From positions 1 to 64,000 of the forward strand of contig JAFZDJ010000022.1 of the NCBI GenBank assembly GCA_017561265.1: 64,000 bases of DNA, given 5' to 3'. This DNA comes from Bacteroidales bacterium. Its GTDB lineage: Bacteria; Bacteroidota; Bacteroidia; Bacteroidales; UBA932. The translations under genes were made by a program, and so were the position numbers. Of the stretch, positions 1 through 7,023 are shown in pieces; the first letter of the stretch is position 1; each line of letters opens with the position of its first letter. Under the pieces are notes generated by a model. That model was given only the letters and a program-made list of their open reading frames with translations, was not told where the DNA came from and searched no databases.

Positions 1-219
1 AGGAGTTACGTTCTCGAGGGCCTTCCTCCAAATATCTAGAGGAGCCTTGTCAGAATCTTTCATCTTCTCGCCTACCATGTCAATGGCATCGTAAAAAATA
101 GAATACGCGATACTCTTCTTTCCCTGCAACATAAGGTTGTTCACGAAACGGGTTACGTTTACATCGTGAAACTTAGGATCAGGAAGTAGAATCCTCTTCT
201 TAGGCTTCGTTTTTCTCAT
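1..219 (-). CDS. rpsG: 30S ribosomal protein S7 (partial, N-terminal part)
   Basis: The minus strand from an ATG at 217-219 encodes the N-terminal 73 residues of ribosomal protein S7, opening MRKTKPKKRILLPDPKFHDV and continuing VNNLMLQGKK and AYSIFYDA, which are typical S7 segments. S7 binds the 3' major domain of 16S rRNA and starts assembly of the small-subunit head. The gene runs off the window edge, so its C-terminus is not visible. It lies 37 bases downstream of rpsL in the same direction, the usual str-operon order, so it is probably cotranscribed with it. Identification is secure. Confidence 0.96.
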   Translation of the reverse strand, partial: MRKTKPKKRILLPDPKFHDVNVTRFVNNLMLQGKKSIAYSIFYDAIDMVGEKMKDSDKAPLDIWRKALENVTP

Positions 220-256
220 TTTTTGTAGAAAATTAAAGGTGATGAATTAATTAAAA

Positions 257-640
257 TTACTTCTTAGACTTCTTTGGTCTCTTGGTACCGTAGAGAGAAC
301 GTGACTGTGTTCTTCCATCGACACCTGCAGTATCCAAAGCTCCTCTAAGGATGTGGTAACGCACACCCGGAAGGTCCTTTACACGACCACCGCGAACGAG
401 CACGATTGAGTGCTCCTGGAGGTTGTGGCCCTCGCCAGGTATGTATGCATTGACCTCCTTTGAGTTTGTAAGACGTACACGGGCAACCTTACGCATTGCT
501 GAGTTAGGCTTCTTAGGTGTAGTAGTGTACACACGTACGCATACGCCTCTTCTCTGAGGACAAGCATCCAGCGCGCGAGACTTGCTCTTCTCGACGATAA
601 CCTCGCGGCCCTTGCGAACTAATTGTTGAATTGTAGGCAT
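257..640 (-). CDS. rpsL: 30S ribosomal protein S12
   Basis: This is full-length S12 (127 residues), the decoding-centre protein that monitors codon-anticodon pairing. The [19 protein letters not shown] block and [10 protein letters not shown] are diagnostic. Lys43, Lys88 and Pro91, the positions where substitutions classically give streptomycin resistance, are all the sensitive-type residues. Asp89, the residue methylthiolated by RimO in other bacteria, is present. The C-terminus is lysine-rich (KRPKKSKK). It is the first gene of the visible str operon, with a Bacteroidota-type promoter just upstream and rpsG following. Confidence 0.98.
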   Translation of the reverse strand: MPTIQQLVRKGREVIVEKSKSRALDACPQRRGVCVRVYTTTPKKPNSAMRKVARVRLTNSKEVNAYIPGEGHNLQEHSIVLVRGGRVKDLPGVRYHILRGALDTAGVDGRTQSRSLYGTKRPKKSKK

Positions 641-692
641 AAATGTTTGTAAATAAATAATTTATGTTCATTACCCCATATTTTGGGGGCTG

Positions 693-724
693 CAAATATA
701 CGAATAAAATTTTATTTATCAACA
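693..724 (-). promoter_or_regulatory. rpsL operon promoter
   Basis: On the minus strand the -7 box TATATTTG lies at 693-700, preceded after 19 bases by a TTG near 720-722. This matches the Bacteroidota primary sigma-factor pattern TTTG-N19-TAnnTTTG. It sits about 52 bases upstream of the rpsL start codon. Confidence 0.75.
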
Positions 725-729
725 ATATT

Positions 730-769
730 ATTGAATTTCAGTATCTTGAATTGTTGATAACTCTTCCTG
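730..769. repeat. Direct repeat, left copy (partner at 2461-2500)
   Basis: This 40-base stretch beginning ATTGAATTTCAG matches 2461-2500 at 34 of 40 positions by hand alignment, in the same orientation. The two copies bracket the RAYT gene, its hairpins and two gene remnants. It begins just upstream of the rpsL promoter. Confidence 0.7.
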
Positions 770-820
770 ACATCACACTTGCCGGGCATTTCCTGAACAC
801 CTGCTGAACAATTTCACCAT

Positions 821-855
821 CTGAGCAATAAAATCCGCAATTCCTTGCTCAGCTC
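821..855 (+). repeat. REP-like hairpin 1 (upstream of RAYT gene)
   Basis: Arms CTGAGCAA (821-828) and TTGCTCAG (845-852, continuing CTC to 855) enclose a 16-base loop. The right arm TTGCTCAGCTC is identical to those of the hairpins at 891-928 and 2008-2045, and the loop length is the same. It belongs to one repeat family flanking the Y1 transposase gene. Confidence 0.7.
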
Positions 856-890
856 CGCTCACAAACCGATAAAACAGCCGAAAGCAATGC

Positions 891-928
891 GAGCTGAACA
901 AAGGATTCTAGTATTTTTTGCTCAGCTC
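891..928 (+). repeat. REP-like hairpin 2 (upstream of RAYT gene)
   Basis: Arms GAGCTGAACAA (891-901) and TTGCTCAGCTC (918-928) pair with one mismatch around a 16-base loop containing GATTCTAGTATT. This resembles the loop of the hairpin at 2008-2045. It lies 117 bases upstream of the RAYT start codon. Confidence 0.75.
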
Positions 929-1044
929 TTACCAGATCCATAGTTCTTCAAAAGTTTTTATGTAAGTTTGTGACCGGATTCATACATTTCGGGAGAGATG
1001 TGGGGAATGATTGAAGAGATTGAATGTGTAAAGGAGATAATGTT

Positions 1045-1971
1045 ATGAAAAAGACTTACCATCTATGCCTGTCGGCAGGCGACGAGGTTATGTTCCGTGA
1101 CCTTGAGGATTATCACAGAGGATTCAACTGCTTTGCATGCGCACTATACAAGACCGATTCGACAGGACTTGTAGAATCCTTTATGTCCACGCACACCCAT
1201 CAATTGGTGCAGGCACACTGTCCTGGGGAACTGATGTACACATTCCGCCAGTCATACACCATGTATTTCAACCACAAATATCATAGGAAGGGACATCTTG
1301 GAGAGAAACACCACTTTGCCACGGAAATTTCAGGATACCATCACACAATCGCTGCAGCAAGTTACACACTACGAAACGCACTACATCACGGTGTTGCCCC
1401 TATACCATATGCATACCCTCACTGCTCCGCAAATGCCATATTCAGCAAAGAGATGGGAAAGATGCACGGAGAACCCTTGCTTCCTAAAAGTTCATACTAT
1501 AAACATATTGGGAGAAGAAGTGAATATCCAGACAGCTACAAAATGACGGAAAGCGGCGTCTTCACAAGGGAAAGCGTTTTAGACATACCACAAATAGAAG
1601 CGCTTTATGGAACACCTCGAGCATTCAACTTCTATATGAGCCGCAAAACTTCAGAGGAATGGGAGGCGGAACAGCAGAAAGATGCCAACAACTCCGCCTC
1701 AATAAACCTTGAAATCATAGAGAAAGGTGTCGGGGTGAACGGAACCACCCAAATGCTTGCTTTTGAAAACGGCAAATCAGACTATAGGAAAATCTCTGAC
1801 ATAGAGTTATGCACAGAGCTTGATGCATTGGCCAGTACCCGATTTGGAAGACACTCTGTTTACGAGCTTTCATTGAAAGAGAAAAACGAGATTGCAGAGT
1901 ATCTCTATCGCACACGCCACCTAAGCGAATCTCAGATACGCAGATGCCTGATTCTTCCGAAAGGCAAATAA
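1045..1971 (+). CDS. REP-associated tyrosine transposase (Y1/HUH, RAYT-like)
   Basis: This 308-residue protein carries an HUH motif in SFMSTHTHQLV (H-T-H, near residue 50). It is followed by the family block YTMYFNHKYHRKGHLGEK and a helix with candidate catalytic tyrosines in YTLRNALHHG. This arrangement is typical of Y1 single-strand transposases of the RAYT type. The C-terminal YELSLKEKNEIAEYLYRTRHLSESQIRRC looks like a helix-turn-helix. I chose ATG 1045 because AAGGAGA lies eight bases upstream; ATG 1024 has no such signal. RAYT proteins in other bacteria bind and cleave REP hairpins, and this gene is flanked by three matching hairpins. Whether it is active is unknown, but the frame is intact. 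Confidence 0.82.
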   Translation: MKKTYHLCLSAGDEVMFRDLEDYHRGFNCFACALYKTDSTGLVESFMSTHTHQLVQAHCPGELMYTFRQSYTMYFNHKYHRKGHLGEKHHFATEISGYHHTIAAASYTLRNALHHGVAPIPYAYPHCSANAIFSKEMGKMHGEPLLPKSSYYKHIGRRSEYPDSYKMTESGVFTRESVLDIPQIEALYGTPRAFNFYMSRKTSEEWEAEQQKDANNSASINLEIIEKGVGVNGTTQMLAFENGKSDYRKISDIELCTELDALASTRFGRHSVYELSLKEKNEIAEYLYRTRHLSESQIRRCLILPKGK

Positions 1972-2007
1972 TGGCATTCGTCATAACGGAGGATCCCCTG
2001 TCTTACA

Positions 2008-2045
2008 GAGCTGAGCAACAGATTCCGTAATTCTTTGCTCAGCTC
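2008..2045 (+). repeat. REP-like hairpin 3 (downstream of RAYT gene)
   Basis: Perfect 11-base arms GAGCTGAGCAA (2008-2018) and TTGCTCAGCTC (2035-2045) enclose a 16-base loop. It lies 36 bases after the RAYT stop codon. This is the best-conserved member of the local family and has the same orientation as the two upstream copies. Confidence 0.8.
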
Positions 2046-2058
2046 ATATTATCATAGG

Positions 2059-2138
2059 AGCGGATCGGAAGTGGATCATCGTCCGTATTGACGGAAAGAC
2101 AGTAAACATAAAAGGCCGAAGCCACCACTATATTCAAG
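2059..2138 (+). pseudogene. Remnant of alkyltransferase gene (internal deletion)
   Basis: The first part reads DRKWIIVRIDGK and is nearly identical in DNA to the start of the intact gene at 4595-5209. It is followed directly by a stretch (about 2110-2137) matching that gene's region near 5075-5100, encoding the KAETTIFK segment. The catalytic centre between them is missing. The simplest reading is a duplicated copy of the alkyltransferase gene that lost its middle, retaining roughly 80 bases. It cannot encode a working enzyme. Confidence 0.65.
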
Positions 2139-2447
2139 TGCAACTATATAGAAGACGTAAACCTTGAGTATAGGAAGCAGCGCAAGCACACTCACAAGCA
2201 GACCAGAAAGATGATAATGAGACTGCTTGCATTGCTGGGGAAGATGCTCGGTGAGATCCGCAGACAGATGCGTGTCCATTACACCTAACCGTATCGTAAG
2301 TCTCAGCAAACCTCATATCAGACCGATAGTCATAGGCAAGGAGACCAGACCGCAGAGCTTGGGGCGAAGTACAACAACATACTGACGGACGAAATCTCGT
2401 TCATTGAGAAGTTGTCTTTCAACGGCTTCAATGAAGGTACAGACTAA
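2139..2447 (+). pseudogene. Degenerate C-terminal fragment of a DDE transposase
   Basis: Translated segments in shifting frames give EYRKQRKHTHKQTRKM, then RIVSLSKPHIRPIVIGKETR, then AKYNNILTDEISFIEKLSFN ending at TAA 2445-2447. The pattern RIVS-S-P-IRPIV-GK followed by GAK and IEKLSF is the C-terminal region of IS5-like DDE transposases as I know them; the exact IS family is uncertain. A stop at 2286-2288 and a frame change near 2360 break the frame. No terminal inverted repeat can be assigned, so only a relic remains. Confidence 0.6.
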
Positions 2448-2460
2448 AGCATTGCATATC

Positions 2461-2500
2461 ATTGAAATTCAGCGTCTTGAATTATTGATAACTCCTCCCG
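2461..2500. repeat. Direct repeat, right copy (partner at 730-769)
   Basis: This is the right-hand copy of the 40-base repeat, with six mismatches to 730-769. The similarity weakly resumes around ACATCGCTT (2511-2519), compared with ACATCACACTT after the left copy. It closes the block containing RAYT, hairpins and relics. Confidence 0.7.
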
Positions 2501-2534
2501 GTCCTCCATAACATCGCTTGTTTACTCCCGACAC

Positions 2535-2873
2535 TCACATATCCGGGTATTCGTCACCGCCGAACACATCCATTTCTGCGTAATACCAATCTTCGAAACT
2601 GTCATAGCCCTGCTTTTCCCTGTGAGGCTTCATAGCATCGGCATTTCCGCTTCGGGCACTACCCAATGGTACTTCTGGCGGAGTCGTCCTCCTTGTGTCC
2701 TTCGCCCGCATTTCCGGAACCGGACCACAGCTGAAGTCAAAGCCACCATGGGCTTTCTGTTTTCTGTCATAGGAACATTGGAAACAGAAAGCCAGAATCG
2801 TCCCAACTACAAAAAACAGTGAGGTACACCCCCATAGGCCGTGCTTTAAATCATCATCCTTGGCATCCGTCAT
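2535..2873 (-). CDS. Hypothetical single-pass membrane protein
   Basis: This 112-residue protein has one hydrophobic segment (about residues 14-33, GLWGCTSLFFVVGTILAFCF) after a short charged N-terminus. A polar region follows, ending in an acidic, aromatic tail (DSFEDWYYAEMDVFGGDEYPDM). It lies 20 bases downstream of the GIY-YIG gene on the same strand, so it is probably cotranscribed. I recognise no family, and the function is unknown. The opposite strand also has open frames here, which lowers confidence slightly. Confidence 0.5.
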   Translation of the reverse strand: MTDAKDDDLKHGLWGCTSLFFVVGTILAFCFQCSYDRKQKAHGGFDFSCGPVPEMRAKDTRRTTPPEVPLGSARSGNADAMKPHREKQGYDSFEDWYYAEMDVFGGDEYPDM

Positions 2874-2893
2874 TCATTACATCAGATTGTGAC

Positions 2894-3361
2894 TCATTTC
2901 GTCAGATTCGCAAAAGGCCGGCTTCCATAATGTTCTCTGAACCTGCATATCATTTCTGTCTCAAGGGCATCTGGATCACCATCCACCGGCATCCAGCAAA
3001 AAATGAGTTCCTGGGCATCAGCAAGCTGCCATATATACCTTCCGCCCCAATGACCGACGGGCCTCCCATCGCCGAAGCGCAGATACTGGCTGATCCTCTT
3101 GCGAAGAGATTTCGCCTTGCCTATATACAGGACTTTGGCGCCTTCAACCCAGTTAGCACATAACTCGGATAATGGAACATTGGGATCCTTCCCTTTGAAG
3201 TATCCGCCAGAACCTCTTGCCAGAAAATCCGGTCTTTCCCCTGAATCACGAAGCACCATATACACCCCCGGAACATCAGGGACAGATTCTGTTTTAGAGT
3301 CCCGAAGTTCGACTACCGGCATAAAACCGGCAAAACCTGCAGATTCGATCATATCAAACAT
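2894..3361 (-). CDS. GIY-YIG domain protein
   Basis: The 155-residue protein contains the GIY-YIG nuclease fold: PGVYMVLRDS (the GIY strand), KVLYIGKAKSLRKRISQYL (the YIG strand plus the conserved basic helix), and later ALETEMICRFREHYGSRPFANL, where the glutamate is the likely metal ligand. Members include UvrC, homing endonucleases and small stand-alone proteins; the substrate here cannot be inferred. A canonical Shine-Dalgarno AGGAGG (3367-3372) precedes the ATG, unusual in Bacteroidota. It lies 48 bases downstream of the WYL regulator gene on the same strand. Confidence 0.85.
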   Translation of the reverse strand: MFDMIESAGFAGFMPVVELRDSKTESVPDVPGVYMVLRDSGERPDFLARGSGGYFKGKDPNVPLSELCANWVEGAKVLYIGKAKSLRKRISQYLRFGDGRPVGHWGGRYIWQLADAQELIFCWMPVDGDPDALETEMICRFREHYGSRPFANLTK

Positions 3362-3366
3362 TATAA

Positions 3367-3372
3367 CCTCCT
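3367..3372 (-). promoter_or_regulatory. Canonical Shine-Dalgarno of the GIY-YIG gene
   Basis: The minus strand reads AGGAGG five bases before ATG 3361. Most genes in this window lack such a site, as is usual for Bacteroidota, so it stands out and supports this start. Confidence 0.7.
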
Positions 3373-3409
3373 TTTATTATATTAAGGTATTGTCAATCAG
3401 CCTTGATTT

Positions 3410-4318
3410 TCATTTGTTCCGTTCTGATGCAGCATCAAAGACCTTCTTCACTCTCTCCCTCAGATGCATTGGAGCAAGGACTTCCAACGAACGGCAGCGG
3501 GAAAGGAGTTCCATTACAAAATCATTGGTAATCTTCAGATCAAGTCGGACAGTCAGACCCGTCCGAGGATCATCAGAGAGGATCTGCTGAGTCTCATGGA
3601 GGGGGAATGTCTTGACAAAAGCCCCGTCAAGGGAATCATAATGCAGTATCACATCCTCAACCGGATCATCCGGATCATTCCATATTCCAAAACTTTCACG
3701 AAACATCGCCTTCGCATCAACGGATTCATCCCTGTCAAACTTCTGAGCGAGCGCCTCAGACAGAGACATCCGGTCCACTGCAAAACATTTCATCACTCCA
3801 TCCATGACATCAACTCCGACAAGATACCACCGGTGCTGTGACTCCTTCAGAAAATACGGCTGCACTTCCTTTTGTGACACATGATCACCATATCTGACAT
3901 TATGATAATCAAATTTGAGATGTCTGCCGTCTTTAAGTGAGACAAATATATCTGTCAGATCCACATTGACCTTGACTCTGCGATGCTCCGGCACTACATA
4001 TTTCTGCATGACGCTATCAGAATACATGGAATTGAGAATCTCAAAACTCTGCAACAATGCCATATACCCTTCTTTATCGGGAAGATTCTCCGCAATATGA
4101 TATCCATACCCTTCTTTATAGCGGACATCTATACCGAATGATTCACGCAAAGTCTTGAAATCACGCTGGAGGGTACGGAGAGAATATCCAGTAGATTCCG
4201 GAAATGAGGCATATACCTGATTCTGCATATAATCAAGAAGTTCCTCTTTGGATACGTATCTGCCATCCAGTATATTCATAAGGAGCGAGATCCTTTTCAA
4301 ATGAAATGCATTGGCCAT
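3410..4318 (-). CDS. WYL-domain transcriptional regulator
   Basis: This 302-residue protein has an N-terminal winged-helix region (about 1-90, with STGYSLRTLQRDFKTLRESFGIDV) and a WYL domain around residues 115-200 (LKFDYHNVRYGD, then HRWYLVGVD). A C-terminal WCX-like extension follows, with FPLHETQQILSDDP and a helix ending KKVFDAASERNK. WYL proteins sense nucleic acid or small ligands and control DNA-damage, defence or metabolic genes. It is the first gene of a minus-strand group with the GIY-YIG and membrane protein genes and has its own -7 box upstream. The target is unknown. Confidence 0.88.
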   Translation of the reverse strand: MANAFHLKRISLLMNILDGRYVSKEELLDYMQNQVYASFPESTGYSLRTLQRDFKTLRESFGIDVRYKEGYGYHIAENLPDKEGYMALLQSFEILNSMYSDSVMQKYVVPEHRRVKVNVDLTDIFVSLKDGRHLKFDYHNVRYGDHVSQKEVQPYFLKESQHRWYLVGVDVMDGVMKCFAVDRMSLSEALAQKFDRDESVDAKAMFRESFGIWNDPDDPVEDVILHYDSLDGAFVKTFPLHETQQILSDDPRTGLTVRLDLKITNDFVMELLSRCRSLEVLAPMHLRERVKKVFDAASERNK

Positions 4319-4338
4319 AGTGAATCTTTAAACTTGTA

Positions 4339-4346
4339 CAAATATA
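4339..4346 (-). promoter_or_regulatory. Promoter -7 box of the WYL regulator gene
   Basis: The minus strand has TATATTTG, a perfect match to the Bacteroidota -7 consensus, 20 bases upstream of the WYL start codon. No convincing -33 TTTG could be assigned. Confidence 0.55.
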
Positions 4347-4525
4347 GTCAGTGCCGACGTCAAAAAGCGTCGTCAGCTGACTTTCTTAACAAAAACACAA
4401 CATTTTCTACGTGACCAGTCACAAATACACAAGAATATAAGATAATACAAGCCGAATATAGTACAATAACGACACCATTCTTACATGTTTTGGAGGCATC
4501 TGTGGATTATATCCGTAAGTTTTTG

Positions 4526-4533
4526 TATATTTG
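4526..4533 (+). promoter_or_regulatory. Promoter -7 box of the alkyltransferase gene
   Basis: TATATTTG lies 61 bases upstream of ATG 4595. The leader between contains a GC-rich stretch in which AGGGT (about 4534-4538) can pair with ACCCT before the gene. The rest of 4347-4525 shows no gene. Confidence 0.55.
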
Positions 4534-4594
4534 AGGGTTGCGGGGCGCGAAGCGAGGGAGGTAAGGACCCTGAAGTTGCATAGGATCAAGAGTT

Positions 4595-5209
4595 ATGATT
4601 ATGGAAACAGACCGGAAGTGGATCATTGTCCGTATTGATGGCAAGATTGCATCAATTTCTACTGATTACAGACAGCTGGCGGCCATCACTGCAAAGCTTG
4701 CCCTGTCGACATCTGCCGACATGAAGGCTTATAAGGGCATAGCCGCTGCGACTCAAAAGATCTGCGCAGACACCGTAAGTTTTGAAGAAGTCTGGAATCT
4801 CAGGCAGACGGCGCGATGGGACGACATGATGCTTTTCGGGACGGACTTCCAGAAAAAGGTATGGAGAAAGCTTTATGATCTGACTCACGAAGAAGACGGA
4901 TCGCCGAAGGCGCCGGACCTGATATGCTACAGCGACTTCGCCGAACTATGCCGGAACCGCGCCGGAGTACGTGCCGTAGCCCATGCCATAGGTCTCAATC
5001 CCGTTTCAGTCATAATACCATGTCATCTGGTCATCCCTAAGGAAGCGATAGACAAGATGAGGGAAATCAACAGAAAGGCCGAAACCACCATATTCAAAGG
5101 TGACGACCTATGCATAGAAAGCATATTGAAAGATGAGTCCATCGACTTCGGGGAATATGCCCTCGGCCGTGGACTCAAACGAGAACTCATACGCATGGAG
5201 CTGTCCTGA
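4595..5209 (+). CDS. Methylated-DNA-protein cysteine methyltransferase-like protein
   Basis: The C-terminal half carries the MGMT/Ada alkyltransferase core. FQKKVWRKLYDL resembles the entry helix, SDFAELCRNRAGVRAVAHAIGLNP the DNA-reading helices, and IIPCHLVIP holds the active-site Cys-His pair. Family members transfer alkyl groups from O6-guanine to the cysteine. The usual arginine after PCH is leucine here. The first 90 residues match no domain I recognise, and a 50-residue tail follows the core. The gene is convergent with the plug-domain gene, the two stop codons meeting as TGATCA. A deleted paralogous fragment lies at 2059-2138. ATG 4601 is an alternative start. Confidence 0.85.
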   Translation: MIMETDRKWIIVRIDGKIASISTDYRQLAAITAKLALSTSADMKAYKGIAAATQKICADTVSFEEVWNLRQTARWDDMMLFGTDFQKKVWRKLYDLTHEEDGSPKAPDLICYSDFAELCRNRAGVRAVAHAIGLNPVSVIIPCHLVIPKEAIDKMREINRKAETTIFKGDDLCIESILKDESIDFGEYALGRGLKRELIRMELS

Positions 5210-5740
5210 TCAGCGGAGCTTGCGCAATGTCACGAGTATGACTCCGCATCCTCCCTGCGCTCCATACATCGAAGCCGATGCGGCATCCTTGAGGACTTCC
5301 ACGGACTCAACATCAGCAGGATTGATGGAATCGAAATTGTCAACCTGCACACCATCCACAAGAAGAAGCGGATCAGTTGGTCCATAATTGGAACTCATGC
5401 CTCGTATCAGATACTGATATCCGTCTCCGTTCTTGATGACCTGAAGTCCGGGAACCCTTCCCATGAGATATTCAGCCATATTCGAATAAGAAGCCATTTC
5501 ATTCCTGTTCGAACCAAGACGGGATACGGATGTATTCATGTCTTTTCTTTTCTGATAGCCATAACCGACATTTACAGAATCCTTCTCGGCCTTGTGCAGA
5601 CGCAGAGAGTCCATTATCGCACGTTCTATGCGGCGCTGCTCCTTACGAGCCGCCCTTTCCGCCTTCCGATCCTGAGAATATCCGCTGAAGGCTATAAGCA
5701 TGCACACCATGCACGAAAGAACAAGTCTTAAATTCCTCAT
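5210..5740 (-). CDS. Stand-alone TonB receptor plug domain protein
   Basis: This 176-residue protein has a signal peptide (cleavage near GYSQ, residue 22), a basic helical stretch, and a SusC-type plug. The plug features are YLMGRVPGLQVIKNGDGYQYLIRGMSS, PLLLVDGVQVDNFDSINPADVESVEVLKDAASASMYGAQGG and VILVTLRKLR. It stops exactly where the beta-barrel would begin, so no channel is present. It lies eight bases downstream of the SIMPL gene, so the two are probably one unit. It may be a periplasmic or surface decoy/adaptor, or a remnant of a full receptor. Its clean frame, start and stop favour a real protein. Confidence 0.8.
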   Translation of the reverse strand: MRNLRLVLSCMVCMLIAFSGYSQDRKAERAARKEQRRIERAIMDSLRLHKAEKDSVNVGYGYQKRKDMNTSVSRLGSNRNEMASYSNMAEYLMGRVPGLQVIKNGDGYQYLIRGMSSNYGPTDPLLLVDGVQVDNFDSINPADVESVEVLKDAASASMYGAQGGCGVILVTLRKLR

Positions 5741-5748
5741 AATTTATT

Positions 5749-6453
5749 TCAGTTAGAAAGATAATACGTTACAGATGTCACCACGCGCACCTTCTTTATA
5801 TAAGGAGTATTGCTGTCTCTGTTTTCAATAGTGAATGTACCCTGGTTCGCAGTCCTGATCTTGCCAAGCCTGCTCTCCGAATCCTTGGCAAACTTTTCCG
5901 CCGCCTCTCGCGCATTCCTCGTCGCCTCCTCGATCATTTCCGGCTTGATATCATTCAGACCCTCATATTTGAACTCTACAGGGTTCTCCCAATCATTTCC
6001 TCCGGTCACGACACCCTTCTTCAGAAGATCTGCCTGCTTTGACATAAGTTCAAGCACAACATCCACCTTATCCGTACAGACTGTGATGACATTGGTAGCG
6101 ATATATCGGTATGCCCTGTCATTGCTTCCGTATTCAGTCGCATATTTGTCCGAAATCTGAGGAACGGAAACAGTGATTTCCGAAGCATCCACTCCTCCCG
6201 ACTCCAGAAAATCCATGATCATCTCATTATTCCTGTCCGTCTGATCATACACAGACTGTATGTCGTCTGCCATCACTTTATATACAACCGGCCATATGAC
6301 CTTGTCCGCCATGACTTCCCTTTCACAAAGTCCCTTCACATTGACCGTCCTGTCGTATGAACGGAACTTTTCGACCGCCCTTGGAATCATGAGACCTAGA
6401 ACAATCAGGCCCACCATGACAAAGGCGCCGCTATAAAATCTTCCTTTATCCAT
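5749..6453 (-). CDS. SIMPL (DUF541) domain protein
   Basis: From ATG 6453 this encodes 234 residues: an N-terminal membrane anchor (FVMVGLIVLGLMIP) and a SIMPL domain. The domain shows VNVKGLCEREVMADKVIWPV, repeated alternating strands, and the C-terminal EEATRNAREAAEKFAKDSESRLGKI followed by VTSVTYYLSN. SIMPL proteins are secreted or envelope proteins of unclear function, some tied to oxidative stress or signalling. The frame extends upstream to 6495, but MDKGRFYSG fits better directly before the membrane segment. The plug-domain gene follows closely. Confidence 0.85.
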   Translation of the reverse strand: MDKGRFYSGAFVMVGLIVLGLMIPRAVEKFRSYDRTVNVKGLCEREVMADKVIWPVVYKVMADDIQSVYDQTDRNNEMIMDFLESGGVDASEITVSVPQISDKYATEYGSNDRAYRYIATNVITVCTDKVDVVLELMSKQADLLKKGVVTGGNDWENPVEFKYEGLNDIKPEMIEEATRNAREAAEKFAKDSESRLGKIRTANQGTFTIENRDSNTPYIKKVRVVTSVTYYLSN

Positions 6454-6607
6454 ATTCTGAATTTTAAATTCGACCATAAATATAGCAAAAATCATGGTAC
6501 GATGATAAAAACCGCCATGACAAAAGTTAAAAAACAGGGCATTTCAGGGGCAAAAAGACAGAAAAATCACATTTTTCATCAAAAAAGTGCATTTTTTCTC
6601 AAAAAAG

Positions 6608-6638
6608 TTTGGAAGTTTAAAAAAAGTGCGTACCTTTG
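6608..6638 (+). promoter_or_regulatory. tRNA-Gly promoter
   Basis: TTTG (6608-6611) and TACCTTTG (6631-6638) are separated by exactly 19 bases, an excellent Bacteroidota promoter. It starts transcription some 30 bases before the tRNA. Confidence 0.85.
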
Positions 6639-6671
6639 CAATCCCAAACGAAAAGAACGGGGTTACAAAAT

Positions 6672-6747
6672 GCGGAAATAGCTCAGTTGGTAGAGCATAA
6701 CCTTGCCAAGGTTAGGGTCGCGAGTTCGAGTCTCGTTTTCCGCTCCA
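6672..6747 (+). tRNA. tRNA-Gly (anticodon GCC)
   Basis: The seven-base acceptor stem GCGGAAA (6672-6678) pairs with TTTCCGC (6737-6743). The D arm AGCTCAGTTGGTAGAGC, the anticodon arm AACCTTGCCAAGGTT with anticodon GCC, and the T arm with GTTCGAGTC are all present. The 3' CCA is encoded (6745-6747). It decodes GGC and GGU. It is a single tRNA with its own promoter and downstream hairpin. Confidence 0.97.
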
Positions 6748-6818
6748 AGAAAAGAAGTCAGCAGAAATGCTGACTTTCGTTTTGAAAATCATCACCCGAC
6801 GGGGTTCAATCATATGTC

Positions 6819-6849
6819 AGTCGTCCTTGTGCACAAGGGACGGCTTTTT
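6819..6849 (+). terminator. Rho-independent terminator after tRNA-Gly
   Basis: A GC-rich hairpin built on CGTCCTTGTG/CACAAGGGACG is followed by CTTTTTG. It lies about 70 bases after the tRNA, in the right orientation to end its transcript. Confidence 0.75.
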
Positions 6850-6891
6850 GTTTCTACACCAGCCGTTCTTCCGCTCAATCAGCCAAACAGC

Positions 6892-7008
6892 AAAGCTGGT
6901 TTGAATGGCGTGCCGCCCGCGGCATCGTGAGCGGGAGGGACCCGACGCGAAGCGTTGGGAGGGACGAAGTCGGAACTTGTTCCGACGAAGCCAATTCAAA
7001 CCAGCTTT
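6892..7008. repeat. Large structured intergenic inverted repeat
   Basis: Outer arms AAAGCTGGTTTGAATGGC (6892-6909) and their complement (6990-7008, one bulge) enclose about 80 bases. Three smaller hairpins can form inside, including GTCGGAACTTGTTCCGAC near 6969-6986 and GCCGCCCGCGGC near 6912-6923. A run of T follows on the plus strand (7012-7017). It separates the tRNA from the end of pheS and could end transcripts from either side. It looks like a dispersed palindromic element rather than a simple terminator. Confidence 0.65.
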
Positions 7009-7023
7009 ACTGTTTTTTATGTC

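Noticed and set aside
257..640. Possible streptomycin-resistance allele of rpsL
   Set aside because: Lys43, Lys88 and Pro91 are the sensitive-type residues.
1024..1044. Upstream start for the RAYT gene
   Set aside because: No ribosome site precedes it, whereas AAGGAGA is well spaced before ATG 1045.
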